Origin: Meghimatium bilineatum
Taxonomy: Eukaryota > Mollusca > Gastropoda > Stylommatophora > Philomycidae
Direction of reading: 5' to 3'
NCBI GenBank assembly: GCA_034231615.1
Contig: CM067311.1
Location: 25,324,015-25,388,014 of the forward strand
DNA length: 64,000 nucleotides
Part shown: positions 43,900 through 55,935 of the stretch, piece by piece
How positions within the stretch are numbered: position 1 is the first letter of the stretch
Layout of the letters: each line of letters starts with the position of its first letter
The notes under the pieces: model-generated
The model's database searches: none
Seen by the model: the letters and a program-made list of their open reading frames with translations, nothing else
Told to the model about the DNA's origin: nothing
Translations under genes and position numbers: made by a program

Positions 43900-45025
43900 A
43901 AATAACACTAATGGTGTGTGACTTTTTAAAAACAATTTGTGTTGTCTAGTGCTTTTGACGGAACGAGTTGGTGGCACTTGCCTAAACACAATACGTGTTA
44001 AATGGTGGTTATTTTGTGCATCTATCATTCAGGGCAATATACCGCTAATTTTCCCAAACAACTTGCATATCATATATTAATAAAAGAAAAGTGTGAAAAC
44101 CAGAATACTGGTTTCATTAGTTATTATAAAGATAAAGAATGCAACAGATCGCATGTAACCCATGTCTGCTGAAAGATACAGTACAAATAGAAATGACCGG
44201 AATATACCGATGTGGTATCAAAAATTCCCCATTACACATTGTTTACTACACTGTATAATCTTGTCTCTCAATTAGTTGTGTGGACTATTTGAAAATAATC
44301 CATCTGAAGTCACATTATTTAACCATTACATTGATTTTCATTGGTCACTTTTGTATACATTGTGTCGACAGCCAATGACAAATCAACGTCAAGTAAAGTC
44401 ATTTAGAAGAATGAGTTCACGTGACTGTATTTGACGAGAGACACGGTACAGTAAGTCGATATGACCTAGCAAAAGACACCTTACAAACAAAAATGTAATA
44501 GTCATGATTGAATGATTGTCCAAACAAATGTCATGTGTTTTGTTTTTGAGAAAACTAATTGTACTTGAATTAAACTCACAACATAAAAACATGACTCTTT
44601 TTGCAACTTGACGTTTTAAAAAGATAAAAACGTGATTGCAATGCAAAAATAGGATAAAAACTGAGGCTCTGTATGGAAAAATAATTTTGTGAAATATATT
44701 TTGAGGCTCTGTCTAGGATAGCAGGGCTATAGAGAGTGGACATTTCCATTATTCATTAAGGGTCATAACCCCGCAGATACTATCAGATAAGGGGATGTAA
44801 TACATGTGAAATGTATTAATATGTGAAAATGTATTAATAAATCATAAGAACACAAATATTTTGATCTGATCATGTGGTAATATAATTTAAATAAACAACT
44901 CTCATTTATCTTGAGTGATTTTGTGTAACTCTTCCCCGTTCTACTATTTATAAAAACGTTTTTTTGAAAGCAATATGCACGACATTCTTCCCTAACTGTT
45001 GACATGGTGAACAAAAGTGTGGCAC
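43900..45025. other. Unassigned AT-rich sequence
   Basis: No repeat family or splice-bounded ORF recognised. Two minus ORFs of 83-85 codons have no coding features. Confidence 0.4.
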
Positions 45026-45029
45026 ATAA

Positions 45030-45440
45030 GCTTTTGGATGTTAAGGGATAATGTCCGTATCAGGTTCAAGTTCCCCGCGGAACTTTATACAAAAGTTGGC
45101 TCTTGACTTTGTATGGGAACTAGTGTCAGTAGTCCGTTCACATGTCTTAGACTCCACCGCGGGGTCAAGGTTCAGCCAGTGTCGAGTCAGCTCGCTCGTC
45201 ACAGTACCGCTTGGGATCTAGGCTGGTTCCTCCCCATATGACATGTTAAGACAGGACGAAGTCACCGGGGTGAAGTTTTCGGTCGTACGGAATGTTAACA
45301 GCATAAACGTGCTCAGCTAAGTGGTGAGCTATACTTAGCGTCCGAGTGGCTTTCGAATGTCGGCGCCTGCTATGTCATACCGCCTCGAAAGAGGATTACG
45401 GGGGTATAGGAGAGCTGCTTAGAAAGTGCTTCACTCGACT
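45030..45440. other. Unexplained GC-rich island
   Basis: About 410 bp with roughly balanced GC and many CpG in flanks that are about two-thirds AT. It includes 'ggttcaagttccccgcggaa' (B-box-like GGTTCAAGTTCC) and short inverted stretches. There is no long ORF. It does not resemble SINE-A, SINE-B or Element L. Possible readings are a different retroelement, an LTR or a structured RNA. Confidence 0.35.
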
Positions 45441-46360
45441 TTTTTGTCATGAAATTATCTAAATTTTAGTATTATTTGTATTTACACGGTTACCTCCCTT
45501 ACACTTAAACGTATTTTTAATACTGTTATTTATTGGAAAGAATAAACAATTTTGATACAAAGTAATAATAGAGTCTTACAGTTTTTATGGCCATAGTTCT
45601 TAATTCGTAATTTAAAAGATCTAATTATAATTTCGTTAGCACAAGAAAATAAAATTAGTATTCACGAGAAAAAAAATGGGATTGCAATTTGTGAGTTTTA
45701 AAACGCTTCATTTTTTAGAGAAAATTTACTTTCAACAATAACGCAATTCCACAATATAACGACATCCACCTGTGTCAGCTGAGTTTTAAAAAAATGTAAA
45801 CTCAAAATATTTTGACTTGATACATTGCTTACTAAAATTGCGGAAATATACATTTGTTTATGTTAATGGCATGTATGTATTGTAATTGTATGTATTGAGT
45901 GCAAAGATGTGTCCAGGTCTCACCAAGATTGTCTTTGTTTTATAACACTGACTTATATCTCGCCCTGTTTTGCCTATGTCCCAGTTTCTATAACAGTTTA
46001 CAAATACAACAAATGTGTTACGTGTTCAAATCAACCCACTTGGTCTCGCTTTGTTCAAGCGAATAAACACGCTTGGTAATCCTAAATGCGGTAGAGCGTG
46101 AAGACTTTGATTTATTTATACATAGATCAGTGGTCATAAGGTATTTTCTGTAGAAGTATTAATTAATTCACAGTATTATGTGATTGCCATGTGTCTTCTG
46201 TCACGGAGATTATCCAATAAATAAATTAAATTTCCATCACAGCTGACCTATGTTCTTTGATATAATTAAAAAGAAAGAATCTCTTCAAGAATCTGTTTCT
46301 AGTAAACAAAAATCTGAACGTAGTGATAGATAAACTTAATTTCCAATAGAAATCGTCCTT
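45441..46360. other. Unassigned AT-rich sequence
   Basis: AT-rich, without recognised features. 46,030-46,075 has a few CpG only. Confidence 0.35.
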
Positions 46361-46364
46361 GGTT

Positions 46365-46855
46365 GGCGGGTCTGAAAGGGGAGCTAAACTGTTACCTGTC
46401 AAGCATATCGTAAGCAGCAACTAAGAGGAATTTAAGGTGGAGTTTGTTGTCCCATAAAGGCCCGTAGATAAGGAGGTTGTAGGGTTGAGATATTCAATTT
46501 CCCGTCCTTTAGCAAATCAGAATAGGTCTATGCCTTTTAGCATTAGAAATTTGGCCAAAATGCGGGTAAAAAGTCTCCCCCCCCCCCCCCCCGTAGAGAT
46601 TTTCAATAAAGGAACATCACATGAAGAAGATCTGATACACTAAAACATACGAACGACCTTTTTAAAGGGAATTGCTCCCCTCTCCCCCTACTTTATAACA
46701 TATTTATAACACTGGTCTCACTCCACAGTGTCAAATTGACTTAGCGACTATGCTGAAGTCCGATTTGTCAGTTAAGCTGTACATTATGGCACAACTATTA
46801 TCTGGACTATAACCTGCTGATCTGAAGGAGCTTGAGAATGGACACAGAAGATGAA
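46365..46855 (+). repeat. SINE-A copy split by about 270 bp
   Basis: The 5' part ('aactgttacctgtcaagcat' and 'gtttgttgtcccataaagg') ends near 46,460 and the 3' part starts near 46,735 ('atgctgaagtccgatttgtc' to 'gagaatggacacagaagatg'). The insert holds a C-run (46,577-46,594) and is not identified. Confidence 0.6.
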
Positions 46856-46869
46856 ACAAGAAGTCTAAG

Positions 46870-46965
46870 AGATGTTTACACCAGAAGGCATCGATCATGA
46901 ACACATGTGTGCACCAGAAGACATTGATCTTAACAGATGTGCACCAGAAGGCATCGATCTTGGTG
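46870..46965. repeat. Short tandem, about 35 bp x 3
   Basis: Three units share 'caccagaaggcatcgatc' with variable spacers. Confidence 0.65.
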
Positions 46966-47234
46966 AAGAATGGATTATCTTTTCAAGACTATCTTTACAA
47001 TCACTAGAGAGTTCATTGATAAACGACTGAGTGTGAATGAATGCCTTGTTCACGGATTTCATCTCCGAACATTTTCATGACACGGATGTTTTGAGACACA
47101 GATGGTAAAAATAATCCACAATCAGTGGTTCGCATGGACTTTTACCACCAGATCACGTTGGATGAAATAACGATGTCTGTGTTTGCTGTAACGCAAGTAC
47201 ACTTGCTAGAAATTGAAGCCTATTTCTGCTAAGA

Positions 47235-47600
47235 CGATATCATCATCAGGTGCCATGCCGTTTGGCGTAGGTGATCATGGCTCTCCACATCTCTCTGTCT
47301 CGAGTATTATGTATCAAGTTCGATGTTGTTTCCTTGCCATGCCAGGTTATCAAACTGTCTAATGTTTTATCACATTGTCGCCATCTGTCTCTGTTGCCTT
47401 CAATCTTGCCTGTTGTGACTATGTTTTCCAAATCTACTTGTCTCATGAAGTGGCCAAAAATATGAAGATTGTCTTTTTCTTATATTATTGATTTTAGTCC
47501 GTTTCGCATTTGACTCTTTCAACACTTCCACATTAGTATTTCTGGCAGTCCATGATATCACATACCTTAACCAAAAGGTTTTAATCCCTTATCGACCAAT
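47235..47600 (-). mobile_element. LINE 3' end (ENIVTTGKIEG type)
   Basis: The minus strand reads LENIVTTGKIEGNRDRWRQC, then TLDSLITWHGKETTSNLIHN, RDREMWRAMITYAKRHGT and a stop, then a (gat)n tail. It is a clear C-terminus of the same LINE type as 56.7-57.2 and 57.65-58.14 kb. Confidence 0.8.
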
Positions 47601-47995
47601 CATCAACTAAGGAGACATTTATTCATGCACTGTAAATGTCACGTGAATGTGTATCCTGTGTACATCGTTATTACACGTTTTTGAGTATTCCTGTATGTCT
47701 TGGTTGTGGTGTTTTTTTTGTTGGTGGGGGAGGGGGTGGGGGTTTACCATTAGGATAAAATGAGACGATTGAACAGGCCTAAGTCTGACCTATTTATTCG
47801 AGATTCTTAATCAGGGTTGGCACGTACTTTAAAAAAAAAGAAAGTTACATTTCCCCGTAAACATGACAGAAGTTTAACATTAAAATAGGCTATTCATTTA
47901 AGATGAGGTACCGTCTTCGCACGAAAGGTCAGCAACAGTCCCCATTTACCTCATATTCCTTTTCCTGCCATCACACCATACTATAATCTTATAAC

Positions 47996-48357
47996 CTGGT
48001 GTTGTGGCACACGCCCACAGGTGTAAGGGGGGGGGAGGGAATTTCATTGTTTAGGGGGACACTTCGAAAAAAAAAAAAATTGTACTTGAGATTTAGTTGT
48101 CTATTAGGCCTATATGTTTTGAAAATTTAGCCTACTTAACTGTTTTTTTTTTCTTCTAATAATTTTCTAGTTCTTTCTTCCTAAAACCTAAATCTTGTGT
48201 CCTGAACAAGTTATAGTTAAGTTTGATTTATGGAATAAGTCAATTTTTGAATAGACCTATAAAAAATGAAGGTTCTTGATCACCCCTTTATGTTTACACA
48301 GAATTTTTGAAAGATTGAGGTGGGGAAAGGTGTTAAAGAAAAAGTTGGGAAACACTG
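47996..48357. mobile_element. hAT-like MITE
   Basis: The left end CTGGTGTTGTGGCACACG and the right end (reverse complement) CAGTGTTTCCCAACTTTT look like hAT terminal repeats (CAGNGTT…). Near-identical flanks (cttataac and ctataacc) resemble an 8-bp target duplication with one slip. No transposase is present. Confidence 0.5.
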
Positions 48358-48639
48358 CTATAACCTACCAGGTTCACAGTAGTACCACATTGGATGAAAT
48401 AACACCCAGAGTTCTCCAGGAAATTATATCTTCAACAACCAGATGAGTGTGAAATACCTTGACCTATCCAGCCCTTGATGTTGCCTGTTCATGATTTTCT
48501 TGGTCTTCGTCTGCTTCTTCATACCTTGACTGTTCCCTGTAGTTATAGTTTATGTCGAATAATCATATCATCACACGTCCAAAAAAACCATCAGGGCCAT
48601 AGACAAGTTTTCATTGAGGAAGGGGGTTTACCTATAAAA

Positions 48640-48850
48640 TAATGTGAAAAAGTTTGATGCGAAATCTGATGACTTTTTTTTATGCGAAAACTGATGACTT
48701 TTTTATGTGAAAGCTGATTACTTTTTTGACGAGAAAGGTGATTACTTCTTTGATATGAAAGCGCATTACTTTTTTGATGCGAAAGCAGATAACATTTTTT
48801 ATGAGAAAGGTGATGACTTTTTTTAATGAGAAAGATGACCTTTTTGTGAA
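48640..48850. repeat. 24-bp minisatellite (diverged)
   Basis: About eight units like 'tgattacttttttgacgaga' then 'aagg', giving a shadow SHQKSN-type peptide on the minus strand. Confidence 0.8.
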
Positions 48851-49119
48851 AAATCGTTAAAAATCGTAAACCCACCTTTTTTTCTGCTAAATTCCTAGCA
48901 ATAAAAAACATGTTATGATTTCCTAAGGGTGGGTGGAGGAGTTGAACACCCACCTCCCTTAACAATAGACCTATAAACCATGCAAGTAGGTATATTTGTC
49001 ACTTTACTATTGGCAGTAATGATTCTTATAGACCAGTATGAATCTATTTTATTTCTAACGTACACATTTGTCGCTAGATGGACTAGTATTGTGGCTTGGT
49101 AAAAGCTCACCCACAAAGC

Positions 49120-49200
49120 TTTTTGACAACGTGAGAGACAGAGTCGTGGAGAAACATGATAGCCTATGCCATTCGGCATGGCACTTGATTGATTGACACA
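49120..49200 (+). mobile_element. LINE 3' terminus with (TTGA)n tail
   Basis: The plus strand reads SWRNMIAYAIRHGT, a stop, then 'ttgattgattgac'. It corresponds to the RDREMWRAMITYAKRHGT end at 47.2 kb and is very strongly 5'-truncated. Confidence 0.65.
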
Positions 49201-49645
49201 TTTGTCTCATGCTCTCTATAGGAGATGTCAGAATTCATCTGTAACATTTGTATTCGAAGGTTTGTAACATCTCTCCATGACTGCAGTGGTGTTCAGCTTT
49301 CACACCAACATAACATAATAGACAACATAAGTGAGTTTCAAAGTTAGTTTTTCACACTAACACTGACTTTGCTTTTCCCATTAAAGTTAACCTTGACATA
49401 TCCGCTATATCCATCTCCAGCCTTAGGGACCTATCTCTAAGTCTGTTTTGCTTTTTCCATCGCTGCATATGCCTATGCAGGATCCGAGGTATTTGAAAAT
49501 ATTAAAGTCCTCAAATTTATACCAATTTATCATGTTGTTGGTTTGTGCTTCTGTACCGTCGCTGTTAACCAAGATCATATTTAATTCAGTGTTGATTTTG
49601 GTCTCCTTGCTAGCACACTGCGTATGAAAAAAAATTATGGTGCTT
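49200..49645 (-). mobile_element. LINE RT thumb fragment
   Basis: The minus strand reads NTELNMILVNSDGTEAQ, then WYKFEDFNIFKYLGSCIG. FKYLGS is the conserved block after the RT catalytic motif. Later blocks (CESWTPLQSW) are frameshifted. Confidence 0.6.
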
Positions 49646-49754
49646 TATGGGGAAATGTGGCCACATCACGTGTCCATAGTCCAACTTTTTAATATTGTAA
49701 GAAAGACATCTCCAAATAATCACATGTATATTTTGATAATTTTGTGTTTCTTGT

Positions 49755-49880
49755 TTATGCGTGGAGCGCATGGCCATGTTGTTAGAACTCCGTTCTCAGA
49801 CCCTTGATGTCCCGGGTTCAGTCCACGGTTGGGACAGGATTTTATCTTTCGGAGGTACAATTAAAATCCTTCCTATATAT
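49755..49880 (+). repeat. tRNA-derived SINE head
   Basis: 'gtggagcgcatggccatgtt', then 'gttagaactccgttctcaga' and 'cccgggttcagtccacggtt'. GGTTCAGTCC is a good B box and TGGCCATGTTG a weak A box. No intact cloverleaf is visible. Confidence 0.5.
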
Positions 49881-50364
49881 GTCGAGGCATCTGCTATGGC
49901 AAAGCAGCCTTTATTTCCACAGCCTATAGAAAGTCTCTCTGTTCTCCTTCACAGGAAAACATGCAGTAACAAAAGTTTTAAGTTTTTGTTATGTGTTTCT
50001 TGAAAAAGGTCCCAGTTAGACCATAAAGTAAGTAAACGGTCTTTGTTCTTTTGTTTATTACTATTTATTTATTTTTTACAATGATAGTTAGGCTATAACA
50101 GTAACCATAAGTATTTCATACCAGTAAATTTATGAAGGAAGCCAGAGGATAAATTAAAAATTCTTGAGTATAATAAACGAATATGGATGTTATATGTTTG
50201 TTGTTACTAAGGATACTTCAAAACCTGTACGGGATGTTTGTTGTTGTAATAGTCCTTGTCTTGATTGGTCCATTCTCAGTGACTTTAGTGCACAGTTTGA
50301 ATGTCTAGACAAAATCACATCTTTTTTTGAAGATGCGGTTAGTCAAGTACAGAAAATCTTGTGT

Positions 50365-50440
50365 ACAAGAATTGCTCGGCGATTTGTTGCTGTTGAACGG
50401 ACTGGTTCAATTCCCGTTAGACTCAAGAATTTTAAGTATT
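50365..50440 (+). repeat. tRNA-like SINE fragment (GGTTCAATTCC type)
   Basis: 'tgctcggcgatttgttgctg' then 'ggactggttcaattcccgtt'. It is the second copy of the 38.28-kb fragment. Confidence 0.5.
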
Positions 50441-50734
50441 TCATACAGTTTTTGTGACTTGGAGATTAAAAAGTCGCAACTTCTGCTGCTGATAAATTGA
50501 GCTGCATGCAACGTACTGAGGGGCACCCCTACTAGGTTCATACTGTGGTCCTCTCAGTGTGTAGAGTGAAGATAGTTGGATGCAGAGGTTTATGCGTCTT
50601 TATCGAAATTTCGTTTTTTTAACTACTGTATGGTTTATTTAGTTACAAATGTGGCCACATCTTCCGTAATTAACCAAAATTTCACAATAAGAATTCCTAA
50701 GACACATTCATTTTGTGATGTTTTTTTGTTCTGT

Positions 50735-51240
50735 GGGACAGTTTTTAAATAACACAATGCTACCAATGCCAAACATGGTCTTTAAGTCTCGCAGCAAAGA
50801 AAAATCATTACATGTGAAATGAAATGTATGAGAAATGCTGCAATGGTTGCTAAACTAGATAAAATAAGAAATAAAGAAATTAGGAAAAGAGTAGGTATAA
50901 TATCATGTATTGAACATATTGAAAGACAGCAAGTAAAATGATTCAGTCACCTTATGAGAATGAACCTAAACCAAAAGACAAGTCAAATGGTTTGATCACC
51001 TTATGAGAATGAACCTAAATACCAATAAGAGCATATAACAAAAGTGTATCCGAACATAAAGCCACCTGCAGAACAAGAAAACAGTGGATAGAAAAGATCA
51101 AGATAACCTTGAACAAACATGGACTCTATTCAACCAAGGTGACACATCTGGCCCTGGATTGACAACACCGAGTCCGAGTAGAACGCTCCTTCAATAGGCA
51201 TTTGCATTAAGCTCAAGCCTCCTGGGTATGAAAGAACGCT
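50735..51240 (+). mobile_element. LINE C-terminal fragment (QCQTW type)
   Basis: It begins 'caatgctaccaatgccaaac' (CYQCQTW-like in frame, TQCYQCQTWSL), continues RQVKWFDHLMRMN, and ends TPSPSRTLLQ near 51,160. A 60-bp tandem duplication ('caccttatgagaatgaacct') lies at 50,948-51,015. Confidence 0.65.
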
Positions 51241-51884
51241 CAGAAAACCCACCCCACTGCACATAGGAAGTAAGAGCTAATCGCTTGCAATTCCTGGTGC
51301 TAGAAAGAAAGAAGAACGGCAGGTGTGGATACTATCAACCACAATTCACCTGGAGAAAGACAACAGCTTTTTAAAATAGATGTAGCAAAGTCTCAGATGA
51401 CTGGTTAAATGTAACTGTAGGGAGCAATGCTAGGATCTGGGAAGCCTTTTACTTTAAAGAGTTCTTTGCTGTGACCATCCTGCATTTTTGAGACAAAACT
51501 GTTACTTCTTATAATATTTTAATATAAACACGGCACTTTTTCCTATTAGAATAGACAGCTGCCATCTTGAACTCAACTCAAAATATTAACATTAAAACTG
51601 TTACTTAAAAAGGGTTGATTCCCTACCAGAAGTTCAGGCATGATTTCTTCCCAGAAGTCATTGCAGAAAAAAATCATGAGGATTGGTATAGTAGAATTAT
51701 TCTATAGAGAATTGTCTTATAACAAATTTCCCTATAGGCCCTATAGCAACACATTTAAAAATCCCCAATTATATTTATTCTTTATTGTTTGTACTGTACA
51801 TGGTGAATTTCTGTTATTACATACATATTTTGTTGGTCTGGACCAAGTTGTTATAAGGGGATTCCACTATACTAAACCCTACAC

Positions 51885-51946
51885 ATTCTTAATTGCCTCT
51901 CATAGCATACATGGCAGATTGTAGTATTATTAATCTTTGCTCCACC
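51885..51946 (-). repeat. SINE-A 5' fragment
   Basis: 'attgcctctcatagcataca' plus 'tattaatctttgctccacca' is the antisense 5' end of SINE-A. Confidence 0.45.
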
Positions 51947-52089
51947 ATTAAATAACTAAGTTGTTAATTTTCTTTATATATAGCATAACTTTGTGTAATT
52001 TTTTGAATTTACTGAATGGCTTTTTGCATCTTGCAGACGATCATTAAGAAAACAAACAAAAACAAGCCAATGAGCCTTTTCTCTCAGTA

Positions 52090-52640
52090 ATGGAAGACTT
52101 TCTAAACAATCATGTTGTTAAAGCAACAGAAGATCTTTGCTTTCATCTTTCTCTTTTATCTTCCATATCTTTTATTATATTGTTCCTAAACAACATCGCC
52201 CCAGCCAGTACGCAGATTGTGCCTCCAGACAAATCAAGTTTTGGCGATGTTTGCCAGATTTTGGAGAAACCTTAATTGAAGACTTACAAATGTCTTTGTA
52301 CCTCAGCATTGGACTACCACAGTCCTTCAGAAGCATCTCTGAATAATACTTATTGTACGAGTAGAATGCGACAATTTAGCATTCTGTGGACATGGTCCAG
52401 CCCTCGCAATCTATTTTTATTGTTTCAATGGCATATGGTAGATGAGTGTGGCATAAAAGTTCTATATTGGTGATGTTATCGTGCCATTTAATGTAAGATT
52501 TTGCTGAGACATCTTAGCTGAAAGGTGTTTAATCTCCTCACGTCTTGTGTAGGTTGTCCATGTTTCAGATCCATAATATAGTTTGGATTACCTTGTTGTG
52601 AAGCAGACATTAGTCATTTCAGCAATATTCTCTTGTATGG
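52090..52640 (-). mobile_element. LINE C-terminal fragment (decayed)
   Basis: The minus strand gives SETWTTYTRREEIKHLSAKM, then ITNIELLCHTHLPYAIETIK, then SPMLRYKDICKSSIKVSPKS and LICLEAQSAYWLGRCCLGTI in shifting frames. The LRYKDICK block places it in the GRIPKDLLYGEL/LRYKDVCKRD type seen at 0.83 and 63.2 kb. Confidence 0.65.
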
Positions 52641-52719
52641 CTGGTCGATTATACTATCGATATAATCACAGGCGTACACTGTTTAGCAGATGTGGTAAAA
52701 ACATTGAATGTATTAGTTA

Positions 52720-52865
52720 CCAGAGCCAAAGGTATCAGTATTTGGTGCAAATAAAACGGCAACACAACACATTTCTGTTGTGTGAACTACATTCTGTTGG
52801 AAATCTTGTAGGATTACTGTGCTGCTATAAGAGAGATCCATGGGAGTTTGATAAAAAACAGAATA
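52720..52865 (+). repeat. SINE-B copy
   Basis: 'ataaaacggcaacacaacac' to 'gatccatgggagtttgataa', lying downstream of the LINE fragment. Confidence 0.6.
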
Positions 52866-52942
52866 AAAAGACCTACATAGTGTATAAACAGATAAACAGA
52901 AAACAAACATTGCATTTTCTGGTTCAAAATGTATTTAGATTT

Positions 52943-53008
52943 GCACACTAAATTTTCTTTCCTCACACACTAAATTTTCTTTCCTCACACATTAACATTT
53001 CTTTCCTC
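52943..53008. repeat. 22-bp tandem x 3
   Basis: Three units of 'cacactaaattttctttcct' plus 'ca'. Confidence 0.75.
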
Positions 53009-53109
53009 ATGTACTATAGCATTGTGAATGTTTATGTAGTTGATGCATCTTTTATTCTTATGGTGAAACCAATTCCATTCTTGATTGTTCTTCATATGAA
53101 ACATTCAAG

Positions 53110-53470
53110 TATTTACTGTTTCTCATTGATGGTACCAAGAATTGTCTAGTTTCTCATTGATGGTACCAAGAATCTTGTCTAGTTTATCCTTGATGGTATC
53201 AAGATTTGTCTAGTTTATCTTTGATGGTACCAGGACTCTTGTCTAGTTTATCTTTGATGGTACCAGGACTCTTGTCTAGTTTATCTTTGATGGTACCAAG
53301 ACTCTTGTCTAGTGTCTCCTTGATGGTACCAAAACTCTTGTCTAGTTTCTCCTTGATGGTACCAAGATTCTTGTCTAGTTTCTCCTTGATGGTACCAAGA
53401 CTCTCGTCTAGTTTATCCTTGATGGTACCAAGACGTGTCTAGTTTCTCCTTGATGATACCAAGAAACTCA
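53110..53470. repeat. 33-bp minisatellite
   Basis: About 11 units of 'tctagtttctccttgatggt' then 'accaagactcttg'. The period of three keeps a shadow ORF open (SSLSLMVPGLL repeated). Confidence 0.92.
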
Positions 53471-53819
53471 AAATCTAGTTCCTCAGAGTGCTTCTTCATA
53501 AATATTGTTGGTTTGGTAGTGTATTCTATTCAGTACATAGTATCAACCCAGCATTTTTGGCTTTATTTATTTTCTATGCAATATAAATACATTCAGTAGT
53601 TTAACATCTCTCTGAACAATATTAATATACAATTATTTGCGGTGATATTTGAACCCAGTACTTTGGCCATCACAGGTTCAAGAGTTTATGAGCTGGAGGA
53701 AGTGAGAAGAGACTCTGAATGGGTGGCATTTAGCAAAGATAGAAAGTTATTGCCAACATCTGTGATTCAATTGGGAAGAGAGTGCAGTGACTGGGCTGCC
53801 AACAGAACAGAGGGATGAT

Positions 53820-54695
53820 CCAAGAACTCATACTGCAGCACTTGAAGCCACATGATATCATCATTTACACAGATGGCTCAGTAACACAAAAAACACACAT
53901 GTTTGGTTGGAGTTTTGTGGCCTACCAAAATGGCAGGAAATTAGCTAAGAAGTGAGCTGCATATACCACAATAACATCAAGTACGAGAATGGAAATAGAG
54001 GTAGTGACAGCAGCTCTCACTTGGCTGGCGACGCAATCACAGACTCAGTGATTTTATTGAACTCTCAAAGTATGCCAATTATACTGTATGCCTAAAGAAA
54101 TACTACAAAGGAGTTGCATCTAATGTAGCACCGCAATGACCCTGACAGATTATGGGTTTATGAATAGATGGTTCATTTGTCATGTCAGAGGTGTTAAGTC
54201 TAAGGCATATGGCTCTTGCATACCATGTACCCAGTCTGAGTATTACTGATTGCTTGTTTTGTCTAGGTACTAAACATTATTAAAATCAGTTTTCCCATGT
54301 TTCATCTATTTCAATGTGTCCAATGAGGCAGGCAGAAATAATGGGCAACATCTAATAGTATTGCAGATTATGCCAGGTGTTAGCTGACCAGTACAACCAA
54401 ATTGCTGCTCTCACTGAAATGAGTGACTCTTAGTGAACTCCCACAAATTTAAGAGAATTTGAAACTTGTAAACTGTCCCTTTCCGTGTTGTGTCCATTGA
54501 CAAGAGGCATTCTTCAAGGTATGGTGGAGGCTGAAAGAAGACTAGGAGGCCAGAAGAAGACATGGCTAGATAATATCAATGACTGGGCAGGGTGTGAAGT
54601 TTCAAAACTTATCAGGATGGTAGAGGATAGAGATGTCTGGAAATCTTTCTGTACCAAATTTATCAATGTGACACTCCTACGACCCTGATGGACTA
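53820..54695 (+). mobile_element. LINE: RNase H and C-terminal region
   Basis: LKPHDIIIYTDGSVTQKTHM (first catalytic Asp), FGWSFVAYQNGRKLAKK, then SSTRMEIEVVTAALTWLATQ (Glu) is an RNase H fold start. About 400 bp later come TRGILQGMVEAERRLGGQKK, TWLDNINDWAGCEVSKLIR and DRDVWKSFCTKFINVTLLRP. The intervening part is decayed. It may be one element or two adjacent ones. Confidence 0.7.
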
Positions 54696-54802
54696 TGGGT
54701 GTTATTATTATATCAGTATCTTTTGCCCACCTTATTTTCTCCTACCACTGCCATTTAACTATGATCAAATTTTATGACGCAACTAATGCATGCAATGACA
54801 TA

Positions 54803-54875
54803 GCCAGTACAATGTGAATGATTGGCTTTCATCCAATTATATTGCCAGTACAATGTGAATGATTGGCTTTCAAAC
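54803..54875. repeat. Short tandem duplication
   Basis: 'agccagtacaatgtgaatga' plus 'ttggctttca' occurs twice, about 41 bp apart. Confidence 0.6.
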
Positions 54876-55314
54876 CACAAGCTAATTCAACCAAGTTGGA
54901 TCTGTGAAGTGAACCAAATAACCCTCTACCACCGAGCCAACATATGGAGAAAATGTGTGTTTTAAAACAGTGCTCAGAACAACTTCTGGTGATAGTGCCC
55001 ACTGCAAATGTTTGATGTTCAACAAAGAAACAAAAATTTGACTTCCAAGGCAGAAAGTCTGATTTTAAAACATTTTGGGCAGTTGGTGAAAACTGTGACT
55101 TCATTGGCACTTCATAGAACTAAAAGGTTTAGCTTGATGTGCAATTTTAAATTTAGCTAGCTGACAAAATTAGGTTTGCCTCTTCTGCTCTAGATGTAAA
55201 ATTGGTTACTAAAAAATGTAGCAAATGTTTGTAATGCTTAGGTGGCAGGAGTAAGTTCAGCCTACAACTTACAGCTGTATATTTCCATGTGACAAAACTA
55301 AAAACCTTGGCGGA

Positions 55315-55655
55315 GAAATCCACAGAAATGTAAGTCAATAAATCTTCCATTCTTACAGTGAGTTCTAAATATGACATGTCTGAAAAAATCATGGCAGAGA
55401 CACTCAGAGAACTGTAAGTCAATAAATCTTCCATTCTTACAGTGAGTTCTAAATATGACATGTCTGAAAAAATCTTGGTGGTACATCCATAGAACTGTAC
55501 GTCAATAAATCTTCCATTCTTACGGTAATTTCTAAATATGATAATACTTAAAAAATCTTGGTGGAGACATCCACAGAACCATACGTCAATAAATTTTCCA
55601 TTCTTACAGTAAGTTCTAAATATGACATGACTTTTTTCTTAAAAAACCTTGGCGG
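55315..55655. repeat. 84-bp array built from FOXRED1 3' flank
   Basis: Four units contain 'gtcaataaatcttccattct', 'tacagtgagttctaaatatg' and 'cttggcggagac(a)'. The unit next to the gene ends about 15 bp from the FOXRED1 stop codon (55,672). The array therefore probably begins in the 3' UTR. Confidence 0.9.
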
Positions 55656-55671
55656 AGATACAGAATTAAAA

Positions 55672-55935
55672 CTATCTACTATAATGAAGATTCATCTCTT
55701 TTACTGGATTCCCTGTTATAAATCTGTCAAAATGAAACCTCTCCAAATCAATTGTTACATAATTTCCGTCAAAAATAAACTCTGTGATTGCACGACCGAT
55801 GCCAATAGCATGTTGCAACCCATGTCCATCCAATCCATTGGCAAATATGAAGTTTTTCAAGTAAGGATAAGGTCCAACCACCAGGTTCTGGTCAAAGAAA
55901 TTGTAGTCGTTGTAGCCAGCCCAAGCAGTTTTTAT
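55672..55935 (-). CDS. FOXRED1: FOXRED1, last coding exon
   Basis: FAD-dependent oxidoreductase domain-containing protein 1 is a mitochondrial flavoprotein needed for complex I assembly. This 264-bp exon follows an acceptor (cttttcag|ATAAAA) and gives 87 residues then TAG, phase 0. Its start IKTAWAGYNDYNFFDQN and the blocks LVVGPYPYLKNFIFANGLDG, HGLQHAIGIGRAITEFI and IDLERFHFDRF match the C-terminal DAO-fold segment of FOXRED1 (human [20 protein letters not shown] and HGLQQAPGIGRAVAE, from memory). The glycine-rich HGLQ…GIGRA part contacts FAD in this fold. The exon itself is intact. Its partner upstream, 5.0 kb away at 60,950, carries a premature stop. Confidence 0.93.
   Translation of the reverse strand: MKTAWAGYNDYNFFDQNLVVGPYPYLKNFIFANGLDGHGLQHAIGIGRAITEFIFDGNYVTIDLERFHFDRFITGNPVKEMNLHYSR

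Noticed and set aside
49755-49880. Functional tRNA gene
   Set aside because: The B box is good but the acceptor and D stems do not pair, and the sequence continues into a SINE-like body.
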